From Reclinomonas americana ATCC 50394 (taxonomy: Eukaryota; Jakobida; Jakobea; Jakobida), in contig PS015101.1 of NCBI GenBank assembly GCA_048213135.1, positions 89,456 to 124,712 of the forward strand: a DNA stretch of 35,257 nt, in the 5' to 3' direction. The position numbers and the translations under genes were made by a program. Every line of letters begins with the position of its first letter. Positions within the stretch are counted from its first letter, which is position 1. The notes under the pieces are model-generated. The model was given only the letters and a program-made list of their open reading frames with translations. It made no database searches and was not told the DNA's origin. Positions 1 to 10,800 of the stretch are shown here, piece after piece.

Positions 1-28
1 GTCAGTCGTCGCCCGTCGTTGTCTCCAC

Positions 29-71
<43 letters not shown>

Positions 72-977
72 GTTGCCACTGTCTCTCAGTCGCACTTGTT
101 GTCTCACGGCCTCCTTCCCTCTGCAGTGGTTCACTCCTCCGTCAGTCTCTCATTCGCTCACTTCTCGTCTCCAGTCTCTCTGTCAGTCTCCTCAAAACTG
201 CGGTGCTTCACTCCTCCGTCAGTCTCTCCTTCGCTCAGCTCTCGTCTCCAGTCTCTCTGTCAGTCGCACACGTGCCTCCTTTACTCTGCAGTGGTTCACT
301 CCTCCGTCAGTCTCTCATTCGTTCACCTCCGTCTCCAGTCTCTCTGTCAGTCGCACAATTGCCTCACGGCCTCCTCAAAACTGCGGTGCTTCACTCCTCC
401 GTCAGTTTCTCATTCGCTCACCTCTCGTCTCCAGTCTCTGTGTCAGTCGCACACGTGCCTCCTTTACTCTGCTCTGCAGCATTCTGCAGTCTTTCTCGTT
501 CTCTCACTGTCGCTCATTTGTTGATCACCGTTCTCCTTTTCTCTCACTTTATGCACCCCTCCGTCAGTCGCTCCTTCATTGCCCTGCTGTCACACGCGTA
601 TCTCTTGCCATCTCCTTCTGTCTTATTCTCTCCGCAGCTCGTTGTCATTCTCACTCCCGGGCTACTGCGTTGGCTGTGGCTCTCCTCCACTGTGCAGTTT
701 CTTATTCGTTGAGTTGTCGTTGTCTTCATGTTTCATCTCCATCCTCCTCCTCCCTCGCTCTCTCACACATCCTTTGACGTGTTATCTCGTCGCGCTTGGC
801 TGCTGTTCTTGTTCTTTCCACCTTCTCTTTCTTTCCGGATACTATTCTCTTGCAATAGTTCATCCTTTGTCATTATCGTCGTCTCGCCTGCATCCTGCTC
901 CTCTCGCACTCATTCTGTGTCGTCTCCTCCCTCTCAACCCCCTCCCTTCCCCTCTCTCACCCCCTTCCCCCTCTCAG
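1..977 (+). repeat. Pyrimidine-rich intron with (CT)n and 77-95 bp tandem repeats
   Basis: A (CT)n microsatellite lies at about 28-68. From about 120 to 570 a degenerate unit recurs, recognisable by 'tcactcctccgtcag' at about 131, 208, 296 and 391, with a weaker copy near 550; the spacing is 77-95 bp. The + strand stays C/T-rich to a strong polypyrimidine tract and the acceptor AG at 976-977. The next exon opens in the middle of the CIAO2B-family domain, so the family's N-terminal residues must lie upstream of the window and this whole stretch is best read as intron. Open frames here are Ser/Leu/Pro-rich translations of the repeat and are not supported as genes. Confidence 0.7.
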
Positions 978-1333
978 ACCTCATCCGTGACATCAACGAC
1001 CCCGAACACCCCTACACCCTGGAACAACTCAAGGTCCTCCGTCTGGAGCACGTGCACGCCGACGACACGCGATCTGCCGTGCGCATCATGTTCACCCCGA
1101 CGATCCCACACTGCTCCATGAGCTCGCTCATCGGTCTGTCGATTCGCGTCAAGCTCGCTCGCTCGCTTCCGTCGCGCTTCAAGGTCGACGTTAGCGTCTT
1201 CCCCGGCTCGCACGCCTCGGAGGAGGCACTCAATCGGCAACTGAATGACAAGGAGCGTGTGGCGGCGGCGCTGGAGAATGGCCCGCTGCTCGAGGCCGTC
1301 AACAAGTGCCTCAACCGGGAGACCATGTTCTGA
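978..1333 (+). CDS. CIAO2B: CIAO2B/FAM96B (MIP18, Cia2) homolog, last exon
   Basis: MIP18-family proteins belong to the cytosolic iron-sulphur targeting complex (with CIAO1 and MMS19), which passes Fe-S clusters to nuclear and cytosolic apoproteins. The exon starts after the AG at 976-977 and reads [17 protein letters not shown], then [20 protein letters not shown], with the hallmark TPTIPHCS segment and its reactive cysteine, then [20 protein letters not shown] and [16 protein letters not shown]. About 118 residues are present, including the family's full C-terminal domain; some 40 N-terminal residues lie beyond the left edge. The stop is TGA at 1331-1333. The 3' flank carries partial copies of the end of this exon. 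The similarity is strong and I see no disabling change. Confidence 0.92.
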
Positions 1334-1769
1334 GGAATTAAAGAAGGCTGTGTGTATGCGTACCGTTGCGTTCCTCCCACTTGACTTGCCCTGAGGCCGG
1401 GAGACCATCACCAAGTGCCTCAACCGGGAGACCATCCTCTGAGAGAGTATGAATGTCTTCACGCTCCTCTCCCCGCCGTCGTCAGACCCAGTAAACACGT
1501 GGAGACCATGTTCTGAAAGATGAAATAACAAGTGTCGCGCCCCACGTCGCATGCCCGGAGAACCGTCAACGGTGCCTCGGATCACGCTGAAATAGTAAAG
1601 GAGAGGGTCGTCGGTGTCCATCGCATTGCATTCCTCGCACTCCGCTTACCTTGAGTGCCTCAACCGCAGCGGGAGACCATGTTCTGATATAGTAAAGAAG
1701 AGGGACCGTGTATTGATTGCATTCCATCCCTTTCCCCTTTCCTTACCACCCCCTTCCCCCCTTCCCTTC
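1334..1769 (+). repeat. Degenerate copies of the CIAO2B 3' exon end and 3' flank
   Basis: The exon end 'aaccgggagaccatgttctga' region (1312-1333) recurs in altered form near 1412-1441 (ending 'gaccatcctctga'), 1500-1516 ('gagaccatgttctga') and 1652-1687 (with 'agcggg' inserted, ending 'gaccatgttctga'). Copies are followed by related 'aatagtaaaggagaggg' and 'gcattgcattcctcgcact' blocks, so the repeated unit is roughly 80-170 bp of coding end plus 3' flank. No further gene is visible. The EVE-gene stop codon at 1770 bounds the region on the other strand. Confidence 0.75.
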
Positions 1770-2912
1770 TCACTTCCCCGCCACCGTCGGCCGCTTCTCC
1801 GCCAACTCCATAATGTAATTCCACTCGTCTTCGCGCACCGGCTGCACACTGAGGCGCGACTGGCGGAAGAGCTTCATATCGGCCAGTGCCGAGGACAGCG
1901 GTGGCTTGCCTGCGCGACGATGAGCGATGGGGGAGACAATGATCGCACAAGGTGTTGTCCACACCTTTCACCGAGACACCACCGTGCATCTTGAGCTCGG
2001 GCAGCGGAATCGGCCGCTTCATGTGCTTCACGTAGTCCCACGAGACGCAGTACCACTTGGGAGCGACACGTTGCGACGTGCCATCATAGTACTGACTCTT
2101 GGCTGTGTCGAGGAGAGGCATGAGAAGATCTCATACTTGTGTGCGGAAGACGAAGGGGCTGTCGCACGCAACAATCAAACTGTGTCTCGTCCGGGTGCGC
2201 CTCGTCAGCCACCTACATGCATCAATCATCGTCAGCAGACAGGCATCACTCCACCACAACAGCTTGCCACTTCTGAATGGTACCTGGACAACACCAACAA
2301 TGCCAGGATCTGTCGCGAATCCGCGGAAGAATGAGCGACACAGCAGAAGAGTGTGAGAAAGAAGGGGAAAACATCGCAACTCTTGCCCGAGTGGTAAACT
2401 GGCCACACCAACAAACAACGAGCCACACTCAGTGAGTCACAGCATACAATGCAGGCGATCGAGAGATGCACTCAACAGAACGCCAGATCGCCCTTCTTCA
2501 TGTCGTTCTTCATAAAGTTCTTGGCCTGCACATTACGCACACCATGCCAGTCCTACACAACAAGCAAGTCAGAGAGAGAGAGAGCAGAGACAAAAACGCC
2601 AGCTTGTATCATGCACCTCCGTCTGCGCAACACACACAGTGAGTGATCACAGATGCTCTCTCTTACTATCGCGTGCGTGTATGCAAAAGGCACCTTCACT
2701 CTAGCCATCTTCTCAATGCTGCACTCCTCCGGCTCACTCTTGATCAACCAGTATCCCACCAGCGAAGAAGACGAGCCAGACGCCGATGCGCGCTTGCTCT
2801 CCGGCTCATCTGTGCGCGACTACATAAGACACAAGACAGAGATACACAAGCGAGAGAGACACGAGCCTTCGTCGGGTTCCTCTGTCTTCAGTGTGCGCTT
2901 TTTGCTCGACAT
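1770..2912 (-). CDS. THYN1: EVE-domain protein, THYN1-like
   Basis: EVE domains share the PUA/YTH fold, and THYN1 proteins are proposed readers of modified cytosine; the ligand cannot be told from sequence. Minus-strand exons in order: first exon from ATG 2912 to about 2870, 2694-~2820, 2477-2552, 2381-2398 (18 nt), 2284-2309 (26 nt), ~2170-2216, ~1992-2079 and 1770-~1900. Joined, they give GYWLIKSEPEE, then DWHGVRNVQAKNFM, then LAFFYHSGKNPGIVGVVQ, VADEAHPDETQFD, SQYYDGTSQRVAPKW and RLSVQPVREDEW, matching the family motif order from start to end. All phases agree except at the first donor (2870 region), where the edge is unclear (GT at 2863-2866 or a GC donor). Stop TGA at 1770-1772. Its ATG lies 59 bp from that of the divergent ankyrin gene. 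Confidence 0.88.
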
Positions 2913-2971
2913 TAGAGTGAAAATCGTGGTGAAACGGCTCTCTTTCTCACAATCACATAACAGTGTTTTTG

Positions 2972-5900
2972 ATGGCGGAGAGCAGTGTGCTGACTCTCCT
3001 CAGTGAAGAGGAGCAGGGCACAACACCGCGCAGTGTCTTTGACAAGGTCTCATGGAGCACAGAGACCATACACGAGCTGGTCACCAAGGCACATGTCTTT
3101 CTCTCACAACCCTTCGCCTCTGCCTTCCCGCTCACTCCTCTGTGTGTTGCACAGATCATTCTGCACCTCATGGGCGACCGCAGGACACCTGAACAGACAG
3201 AGAGCCTGCGTCGTCTGTCGCCTGAGCAGCTGAATGCGCTGTTGGCCAGCAAGCGACACTTACTACGAATGACGGACTCGCGCGGTCGCACGTTCCTCTC
3301 GCACGCAGCCGAGTTGCGTGTCTTATAAAGGCTTGTGTGTGTTGCTGCTGACTCATGGGGGCGTGTCTGGCACAGGTGGGGCAACACAGAGCTAGTCACG
3401 TTTCTGCTGGAGCATCTCAGTCCGAATGTGCAAGACGAAGGTCGCGCAGTGACAGCTTGTTGCTGCTCTTTTGCTTGCCGGCTCACTGTGTATGTGATAG
3501 ATGGACGCACTGCGCTGCACTATGCGTGCTGGATGGGCCAGATGCAGAGCGTGAATCGCTTGCTGGCGCACCCGGATATCGATGCTGAGGTGGCCGACAA
3601 TCAAGACGTGTTGCGTGCTTTTCTCACTCGCTTTTTTTGCTCCTGCGTTGTGGCGTGCTCAAGGCGAAGGCGTAGGTGTCCGATCCATGAGGCGTGTCGG
3701 CTGCAGCAGGCGTCGGTGGCGCGTGCACTGGTGGCGGCGAATGTCTCGGTCAATGTGCGCGATTTGTCGCTGCGCACGCCGTTCTTGTGGGCGTGTCGGT
3801 ATGGATCGCCGGCCACTGTGCGCTACCTGCTGGAGGAGGTGTGTTGGTTAAGAGTCTCTCTCTCTCTGTCGCTCGTCGCGTTGCTCATTCGCGACGCAGA
3901 CCACGGCGGACGCGGATGCCACGGATCGCGAGGGCATGCATGGCATTCATCTCGCGGCCACGTTTGGTCACCGCACGACAGTCTTTCTGCTGATCCAGCT
4001 GCTGGGAGCGGATGTGCTGGAGCTGCAGAATACGCGGAGTGGACGCACAGCACTGCACTTTGCCGCCTCGTCGATCTCGCCGCAGAGTAGCCTCATTGTC
4101 GCCGACTTGATCGACTGGTGTGTACGCGCGATTGCTCCTGGCCACTCTTGATGCACGCATGGCTGACATCCTTTCTCGCCATGCGCAGTGGTGCCGACGT
4201 GAATTGCACTGGGTCGGACGGTCGAACGCCGCTAATGTGTGCATGCGAGTCTCCGGCGTCGGAAGTGACCGATGTGCTCTTGCGTCACGGCGCCGATGTG
4301 ACTCGCCGTGATCGAGGTCAGTGCTTGAGCGTACACAGAACATACTTTGCAGTTATTCTCACTCGTCGTATGCGTGTGCTTGTGTGAGCAGCGGGCGAGA
4401 CATGCATCCACGTGTGTGCTCGCTTCAACAATGTGCGAGCTCTGCGACGCATTCTCGACTTCCTCTCCAAGTCCACCTTTGTCACCCCCGACATGTACAT
4501 GCAACTCATCAATGCCCCTGCGTACAAGAGCGGCAACACGGCGCTCCATGTGGCCTCCAATGCGGGGCACTCGGAGGTCGTGNNNNNNNNNNNNNNNNNN
4601 NNNNNNNNNNNNNNNNNNNNNNNNNNNNNNNNNNNNNNNNNNNNNNNNNNNNNNNNNNNNNNNNNNNNNNNNNNNNNNNNNNNNNNNNNNNNNNNNNNNN
4701 NNNNNNNNNNNNNNNNNNNNNNNNNNNNNNNNNNNNNNNNNNNNNNNNNNNNNNNNNNNNNNNNNNNNNNNNNNNNNNNNNNNNNNNNNNNNNNNNNNNN
4801 NNNNNNNNNNNNNNNNNNNNNNNNNNNNNNNNNNNNNNNNNNNNNNNNNNNNNNNNNNNNNNNNNNNNNNNNNNNNNNNNNNNNNNNNNNNNNNNNNNNN
4901 NNNNNNNNNNNNNNNNNNNNNNNNNNNNNNNNNNNNNNNNNNNNNNNNNNNNNNNNNNNNNNNNNNNNNNNNNNNNNNNNNNNNNNNNNNNNNNNNNNNN
5001 NNNNNNNNNNNNNNNNNNNNNNNNNNNNNNNNNNNNNTCGATACTGGACAAGGTGCTTTTTGTTTGGAATTCAGTGCGCTCCTGCATCGCGGTGCTCACT
5101 CGTCCACACAACAACAGTGCGGCGCCAACATTTATGCAACCAATGCACTCGGAAGCACTCCTCTCCACGTCAGCGCACGCTCAGTCGAGGAGCTCTATGG
5201 CATTGGTGCGCGATTGTGCCCTGGCTCTCTCTCCCCAGTCTCTCTCTCTCTCTCCCTCCCTCCCTCCCTCCCGTTTCTCTCGCTCACACCTTTGCCCCCT
5301 CGCAGACCGCAGCCAGTTGCCGCTCTCCTTTGGCGACTCACCCGCCGGCAGTCCAACTCTGGAGCTGATTGCTGCCAGTCCAACGTACGGAATGGTCAAT
5401 GCAACCACGCCAGACGACGAAGAGGAGGATCAGGAGGGAGAAGAACACCTGCAGCCGCCCCGAGTTGTCGATATGCGCGACATGGCCACGAGTCCGGTGC
5501 AGCCACCGCGAGGGGCGATGAACTCGCGGCAGCGGTGGACCGCCGATGGCGACGGAGGTGCTCGTGCGCCTAATACAGGACAGCAGCAGCAGCAGCGACG
5601 CAGTGTGTCGCCGCCGCGGGCGTCCGGCCGCACATCGGGCGGTCCCATCTCCAGTTCCACGTTGACACTTCCGGGACCGACTGTGGCGTTCCAAACGACC
5701 ACCGTCACCACAGCCGTCGGTCATGCGGCGAGTGATGGAAGGCGCGAGTCTGCACACACTGGAAGTGGCGAAGAGCAGTTTGTTGTGTATCGCACGCCGG
5801 GCGAGGACGACGAGGTGGATGTGCCGCCTGCCGAACTCAGTGGCGACGACAATACGGGTCACCGTCGCACTGCGAGTGGCAGTGTGGCGGACGGCGAGGA

Positions 5901-7744
5901 GGAGGACGACGACGATGAAGAGCTCGGCGAGTGGTCGGGGCACCGTCCGGAGAGGAAACGACGACGCGCAAATGGCCGGTCACAGTCGCCACCGTCCACT
6001 CGCGGCAATGGCGGCCAGTCACCACCTCGTGCATCGCCGGTGGCGGCTCCAACGTCCGTGGGAAACCGCTCTCGCTCACCGCCGTCGGCGGGCAAGCGAC
6101 GCTCCACTTCGCCGACCGACGTGCCGGAATCGGAGCGCGGAGCTCACTTGCGCGCCGTTATCAATGCGACACACTCGCAAGTGCGGCAGATGCTGGAGCG
6201 ACGGAAGAAGATCTTGGTGCGTCTCTTACTCTCTTTATGCATTCATCTTGTGATGTGGTGACTGATTTCTGTCTCTGTCCGTCTGCAGGATCGCATGCAA
6301 GGCTCGGATCCGTCGGGGGCGCCTGCCTCGGAGGAGGAGGACAGGAGCGAGGGACCAGAGAGCAATGGAACCGACGTGAGTGCGCAGGGATTGGGTGCGC
6401 AGCGCCCACACGTGCGACTGTCAATATCCGACCTGATACCACCGGGCCCGGCCACCGTCACCGAATTGCTGCAATCGCGCACTGCTGACGGCTCGTCTCC
6501 GCCTCGTGGACGTCAGTCTCCTGTCACTCCGCCGCGTTCCGGATCGCCCATACACATCCGCTCGCCGTACTCGGTTGCCTCCTTCTCGCCCGGACCCATT
6601 ACGCCGTCACAGCATGAGCTGCATCCGCAGACGCCAGTGCATGCCACCATGGTGGTGGGGCCGCAGGGTGACCACCGTCGACTGATGATGCTTTCGTCAC
6701 CGACTGACTCTGAGGGTGAGCTCACGGCGCGCTCTGACGACGGCTACCTGAGTCACGACGGGCGTCGGTTATCATGGATTGGCTCGCCCGAGACGCCCAA
6801 CAGTGCAAGACCACGATCGCCGAGTCGTATTCTCGCATCGCCGGCCACGGCGGCCATCATGTCGAGCATCAGCGAGTCGGGTGGATTCATGGCTGCTGAT
6901 GGTGAGTGCTTTGTGTGTGAGTTGGAAGAAGATAGAAAGTGCGGTATCTCACTTGCGCGCGACTGCAGCTGTACCGGCCACATTGCAAGTCATGGTGGAG
7001 TCGCTCACGCTGACCATCACCACCGATGAGGTGTTCCAGGAGCGATCGGTACTTTTTCTTTTTCTTGTCTTTCTTACTGCGTGCATTGTATTTCCGCACT
7101 CGGTCTTACCTCTCCTGTTTGCAGTACAGTCGCACGGTGATCAACGACGCACTACAGTCGCACTTGAGCATCACGATTCCGGAGGTGCGTTCGCCATGGC
7201 TGTTGTGGTGGTGGTGTCTTTCATTTGTTGCTGACAGGCATTGGTGTGCACCACGCAGGGTTCCAATTTCTGCTTCCGTCTCGTTGTGCGTGTCACGGGC
7301 GACCGTGTGCCAACTGACGGCCTCGCTTGCATGCTGTTGACGCACAAGAAGCGTTGCGTGTGTCAATGGTCGATTTTTTCATGCAAGCGATCGTACTGAA
7401 ATCGTGGCCGTGCAGTGGTGGATCTGCCGTTTGGTCCCATTACACCACCGGTGGCACTCGAGTGCCGACTGCCCGACATTGGGACGAAGAAGGGCTTTGC
7501 CCATCGCTCCAAGCATCGAGCAAAGCTGGTGGTGCGTCAAGTGTCCGCCTGCATACACACGGTGCGACCCGTTGGTCCTCACCTCACCTGCCGCAGATTG
7601 TCGACGGCAAGGATAAGGCACTGTTCAAATTGCGAATATTGTGCCGTGAGTCTCTTCCCCAGTCATTATATCTCGTGACGCATCCTCACAACTTGTCTAC
7701 TGCGCGCAGGAATATGTTCACAAAGCTCGTTCTACTCGACGTGA
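2972..7744 (+). CDS. Ankyrin-repeat protein with disordered middle and unknown C-terminal domain
   Basis: At least ten ankyrin repeats are visible across the first exons, for example GRTALHYACWMGQMQSVNRL, CPIHEACRLQQASVARALV, RTPFLWACRYGSPATVRYLL, GRTPLMCACESP and GNTALHVASNAGHSEVV. Exon 1 (2972-3312) joins the next by a GTTGCG donor to read FLSHAAEWGNTELVTFLLEH. A 455-bp gap (4583-5037) falls inside the repeats. After about 5309 the protein becomes Ser/Pro/acid-rich with a basic RKRRRANGRSQSPP stretch, a possible nuclear signal. The last exons (about 6972-7744) are ordered and hydrophobic (VMVESLTLTITTDEVFQ, GSNFCFRLVVRVTGDRVPTD, LVDLPFGPITPPVALECRLP); I do not recognise this domain. The predicted end is TGA 7742-7744. 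Likely a scaffold; function unknown. Confidence 0.8.
4583..5037. other. Assembly gap (455 N) inside the ankyrin coding region
   Basis: An unbroken run of N. Ankyrin coding sequence stops at VASNAGHSEVV on the left. On the right a short remnant ends at the acceptor near 5118, and the next exon encodes GANIYATNALGSTPLHVSAR, so one or more repeats are missing. Confidence 0.99.
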
Positions 7745-7802
7745 TACACCCACCTAATGTACTCCACAAAAATGCCCTGTTCTGTTTATCAACGCATGAG
7801 GG

Positions 7803-10800
7803 TTAGGGGGTGTGCGCAAAAGACTCCAGCTCGGCCAGCAGCTCGCTCTCGTCGTGATCGTCGTCGTCGACCTCAAACGTACTGTCGGCCGCCACCATCG
7901 TGTCGCCGTCAAAGGTGTTGAGGGGGAACGAGAGAGGGTTGGTGGCCGCCGTGCCGGTGGTGCCGGAGCCAGAGGAGATTGTCGACGTGTCGTCGATGGG
8001 TGGTGGCGACGTCCATCGCCTCTGGTGGCCAGGTGTAAGCGACGCGACCGACATGTTGGCCTGCTTGCTGGAGGACGAGCCGCCGCGTGGTGCCCGCCTC
8101 AGGGTCGACGACAACGGTGCCTGTGTTGGTGTGGGTGCTGAGGGGGCGGGCGAGGCCGGGGCTTGCGGCGGCGATGGAGCCCGAGCGTTTGACCCCGTTC
8201 CAGTGGTGGTCGACGTTGGCGTCCGAGTCGATCCTTGCGTCGTGTTGAGTGTCGAGTTCACGAACAGCAGCCGCGCGCCGCGCATGTTGCCCGGTGTATT
8301 TGACGGCGCCGGCGACGACGAGGCCGACGAAGATGCCGACTGCGGCGGTGATCCACGACCAGTGATGCGACTCTGCTGATTGTAACCAAGGCAAAAAGGA
8401 GAGAAACGAGTAAACCACTGCACGCTTCACAACCACAACAGGTGACAGGAACAGAGAGAACGCAAGTCATCGCAGGGAGGGAAGGCGAGCGGAGGGGTCA
8501 AGGAATAAGTGCGTCGACACACACCGCAAGGCAGAGAGTGCCACGTGCAGCGTACATTAACGGGCACATGAAACACACACACACACACACGGACGCGCCA
8601 CACACATACACATGTACAGAAACAATCACAAGACGTGGCTCGCTTGCAGGTCTTTCTGCAGCTGCTCTACCTCTTGTTCCAGTCGCTGGTTGCGTTCCAG
8701 AACTCGCCCGATTTGCGCGCTGGCACTGCCCAGTTGCACACTGGTGTGACTGCCGCCAAGAGTGGTGCCGCTGAGGTTGAGGGATGACGACGATGAGGTG
8801 TCGAGAATGGCCGACGGGGGCGATCGGGCGCGCGATCGCTGCACACGCTCCAACTCGGCCACATTCTGCGCGAGCGAGAAGGTGAGGACGGCGGGGTAGC
8901 ACAAGATCTCCCTGACTGCGAATGTGCCCGCACTGACCTGCACAAGACGTTGTGTCTGCGCCTTGAAATCATCTCGTTCGCGTTCCGCCACTGCCAGCTG
9001 CGAGCGCAACGATGCACACTCGGAGCGGAGCTTGGCTCGCGCCTCGTGTTCCCGCTGCAGGTCGCTGCGCACTGCGGCCAGCTCTTCGCCCAGGCGCTTC
9101 GCGTCCGCCTACCCATCATGCCTCCCGCGTGTGAGTGGCGTGGTGGTACTCTGTGTTACAGCTGCTGCAAGTTTGCCACACTCACCGCGTCCGGCAACGG
9201 CCCGCCGCCCTGCTGATGCTGGAGACGCTTGATCTGATCTTCACGACTGCGCAAAAGAGCCTTATGTACCTCCTTTTCACGCTGCAGCGAGGCCACCAAT
9301 GTCTTCAAGCCTTGCTCCTCCTGACTCCCAACAGTGAGTGTAACGTGAACAAGTTCCTCACCCCTCTCGCCACTCCGCACCTGCTTGTGCCACTCAATGT
9401 CGCTCTCGCACCGCTGCACCTTTTGCTCCAGCCGATTGATGGCCTCGATGGACTCGGTGCGATGTTCGCGATCGCGTGCTGCATCGGTCTCCAGCCGGGT
9501 GATTCTCTGCACACAAGCACACATCCAGTGAGAGTCGCGGGAGGGCGCAACGATGTAAAATGAGATGATCCCTGCGCGCACACATACCGTGTTGAGCTGC
9601 GAGACTTGCTGCTGGTACGCCAGTGCCTCCCGCTCCATGCGATGCACCTGATTCTGCAGAATGATGTTGCGCTGTTCCACTGTCGTCATTTCTGCCACGG
9701 TGGACTTGAAGCTGGCCATCAGCTCCTGCACGCATGCGCGTGACTATGACTGATGAATGCGCATGAAAAAAAAAGAAGACTGCATCGCGAAACCTCATTC
9801 TCCTTGCGCAGCTCAGCCATCACCATGTCTGCCGATGGCGACGAGACACGCACAGGTGGCGGAGGCGCAGCCGCAATGCTCTCGGCGTGACGGAGACGCT
9901 CCTCCAGTTCCGCAAGACGCGACTGAGGCACTCAGGTGAGACGCAGTAGCGCATGAGATGCAGATACAACAACACATCCGAACCTGCAGCGCATCGCTGT
10001 TTGCCTTGACCACCTGATGTGCCTCGGTGGCAGCCTTGAGTTGCTTCTCCAGTTGCAGCACTGCAGCTTGTCGGTCGGCGAGATCAGCCTGCCACACAGA
10101 CATACACTTACACACATGAGTGATGCTGAGTAGAGGACGAATATGTACCGGGTCGTTGTCACGCACCCTGAGCTTCTCTGCCGCAGATGCCGCCTGCATG
10201 TGTTCAACGTGCAGTCAGAAGAGCGAAGTGAAACATGAGGGTCACGATGTCGGAGCACACCTGTCGCTGGGCCTCTGCGGATGCCTTCACGTGGCCCTCC
10301 AGTTCTGCCACGGCCTGCTTGCGATCGGCCAACTCGTTCTGCTCGACAGAGTAAAGTCAGCTCACCGCACAAAATCACTTCTCATTCTCTAAGCTGCACC
10401 TTTAGGCCCATGACGGTGACATCGGCCTGCAGGCGCAAAAACAGTGCACGGTGTGAGTCACCGTGCGCAGTCAGAGTGAATGAGATTACAACACACCCGA
10501 TGGCGTGCCTCCACCGCGGCCTCCAGTTGCAGCTCGAGACGCGACACTGTCTGCGTCTGCTGCGCCACATCGCTCTCTACCTTGGCCAATCGCTGTTCGC
10601 GCTCCTGCAGACGTGCGGCAGTGTCGTGCTGCAGCTGCTGCAGCTCCATCACCTGGGCACGCTCTCGCACGAGTTCCTCCAACAAATCAGCTGCATTCGT
10701 CGCTGCTTCCGCGTCGTCAGGCGACCGCGGTGGCGACGGTGATGATTGCTGCTTGACAGAAGCAGCGCGCTGTTGCTTTTGTTGCTCCTCCTCTTCCTCT

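Noticed and set aside
19-777. Three overlapping open frames of 140-250 codons in the left repeat region
   Set aside because: Ser/Leu/Pro-rich translations of a CT-rich tandem repeat, open in several frames at once, with no recognisable domain; the region is intronic to CIAO2B.
7909-8436. Minus-strand frame with an apparent transmembrane segment (SWITAAVGIFVGLVVAGAV)
   Set aside because: The overlapping frame at 7803-8372 joins the coiled-coil exon in phase and ends in a plausible acidic tail. The membrane-like stretch is a shadow of the Ser/Ala coding in that frame, although it is long enough that cDNA should settle it.
8573-8590. Short CA/GT runs and other dinucleotide tracts as possible CRISPR-like or regulatory arrays
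   Set aside because: Plain microsatellites without spacers; the sequence is eukaryotic and no cas-like genes are present.
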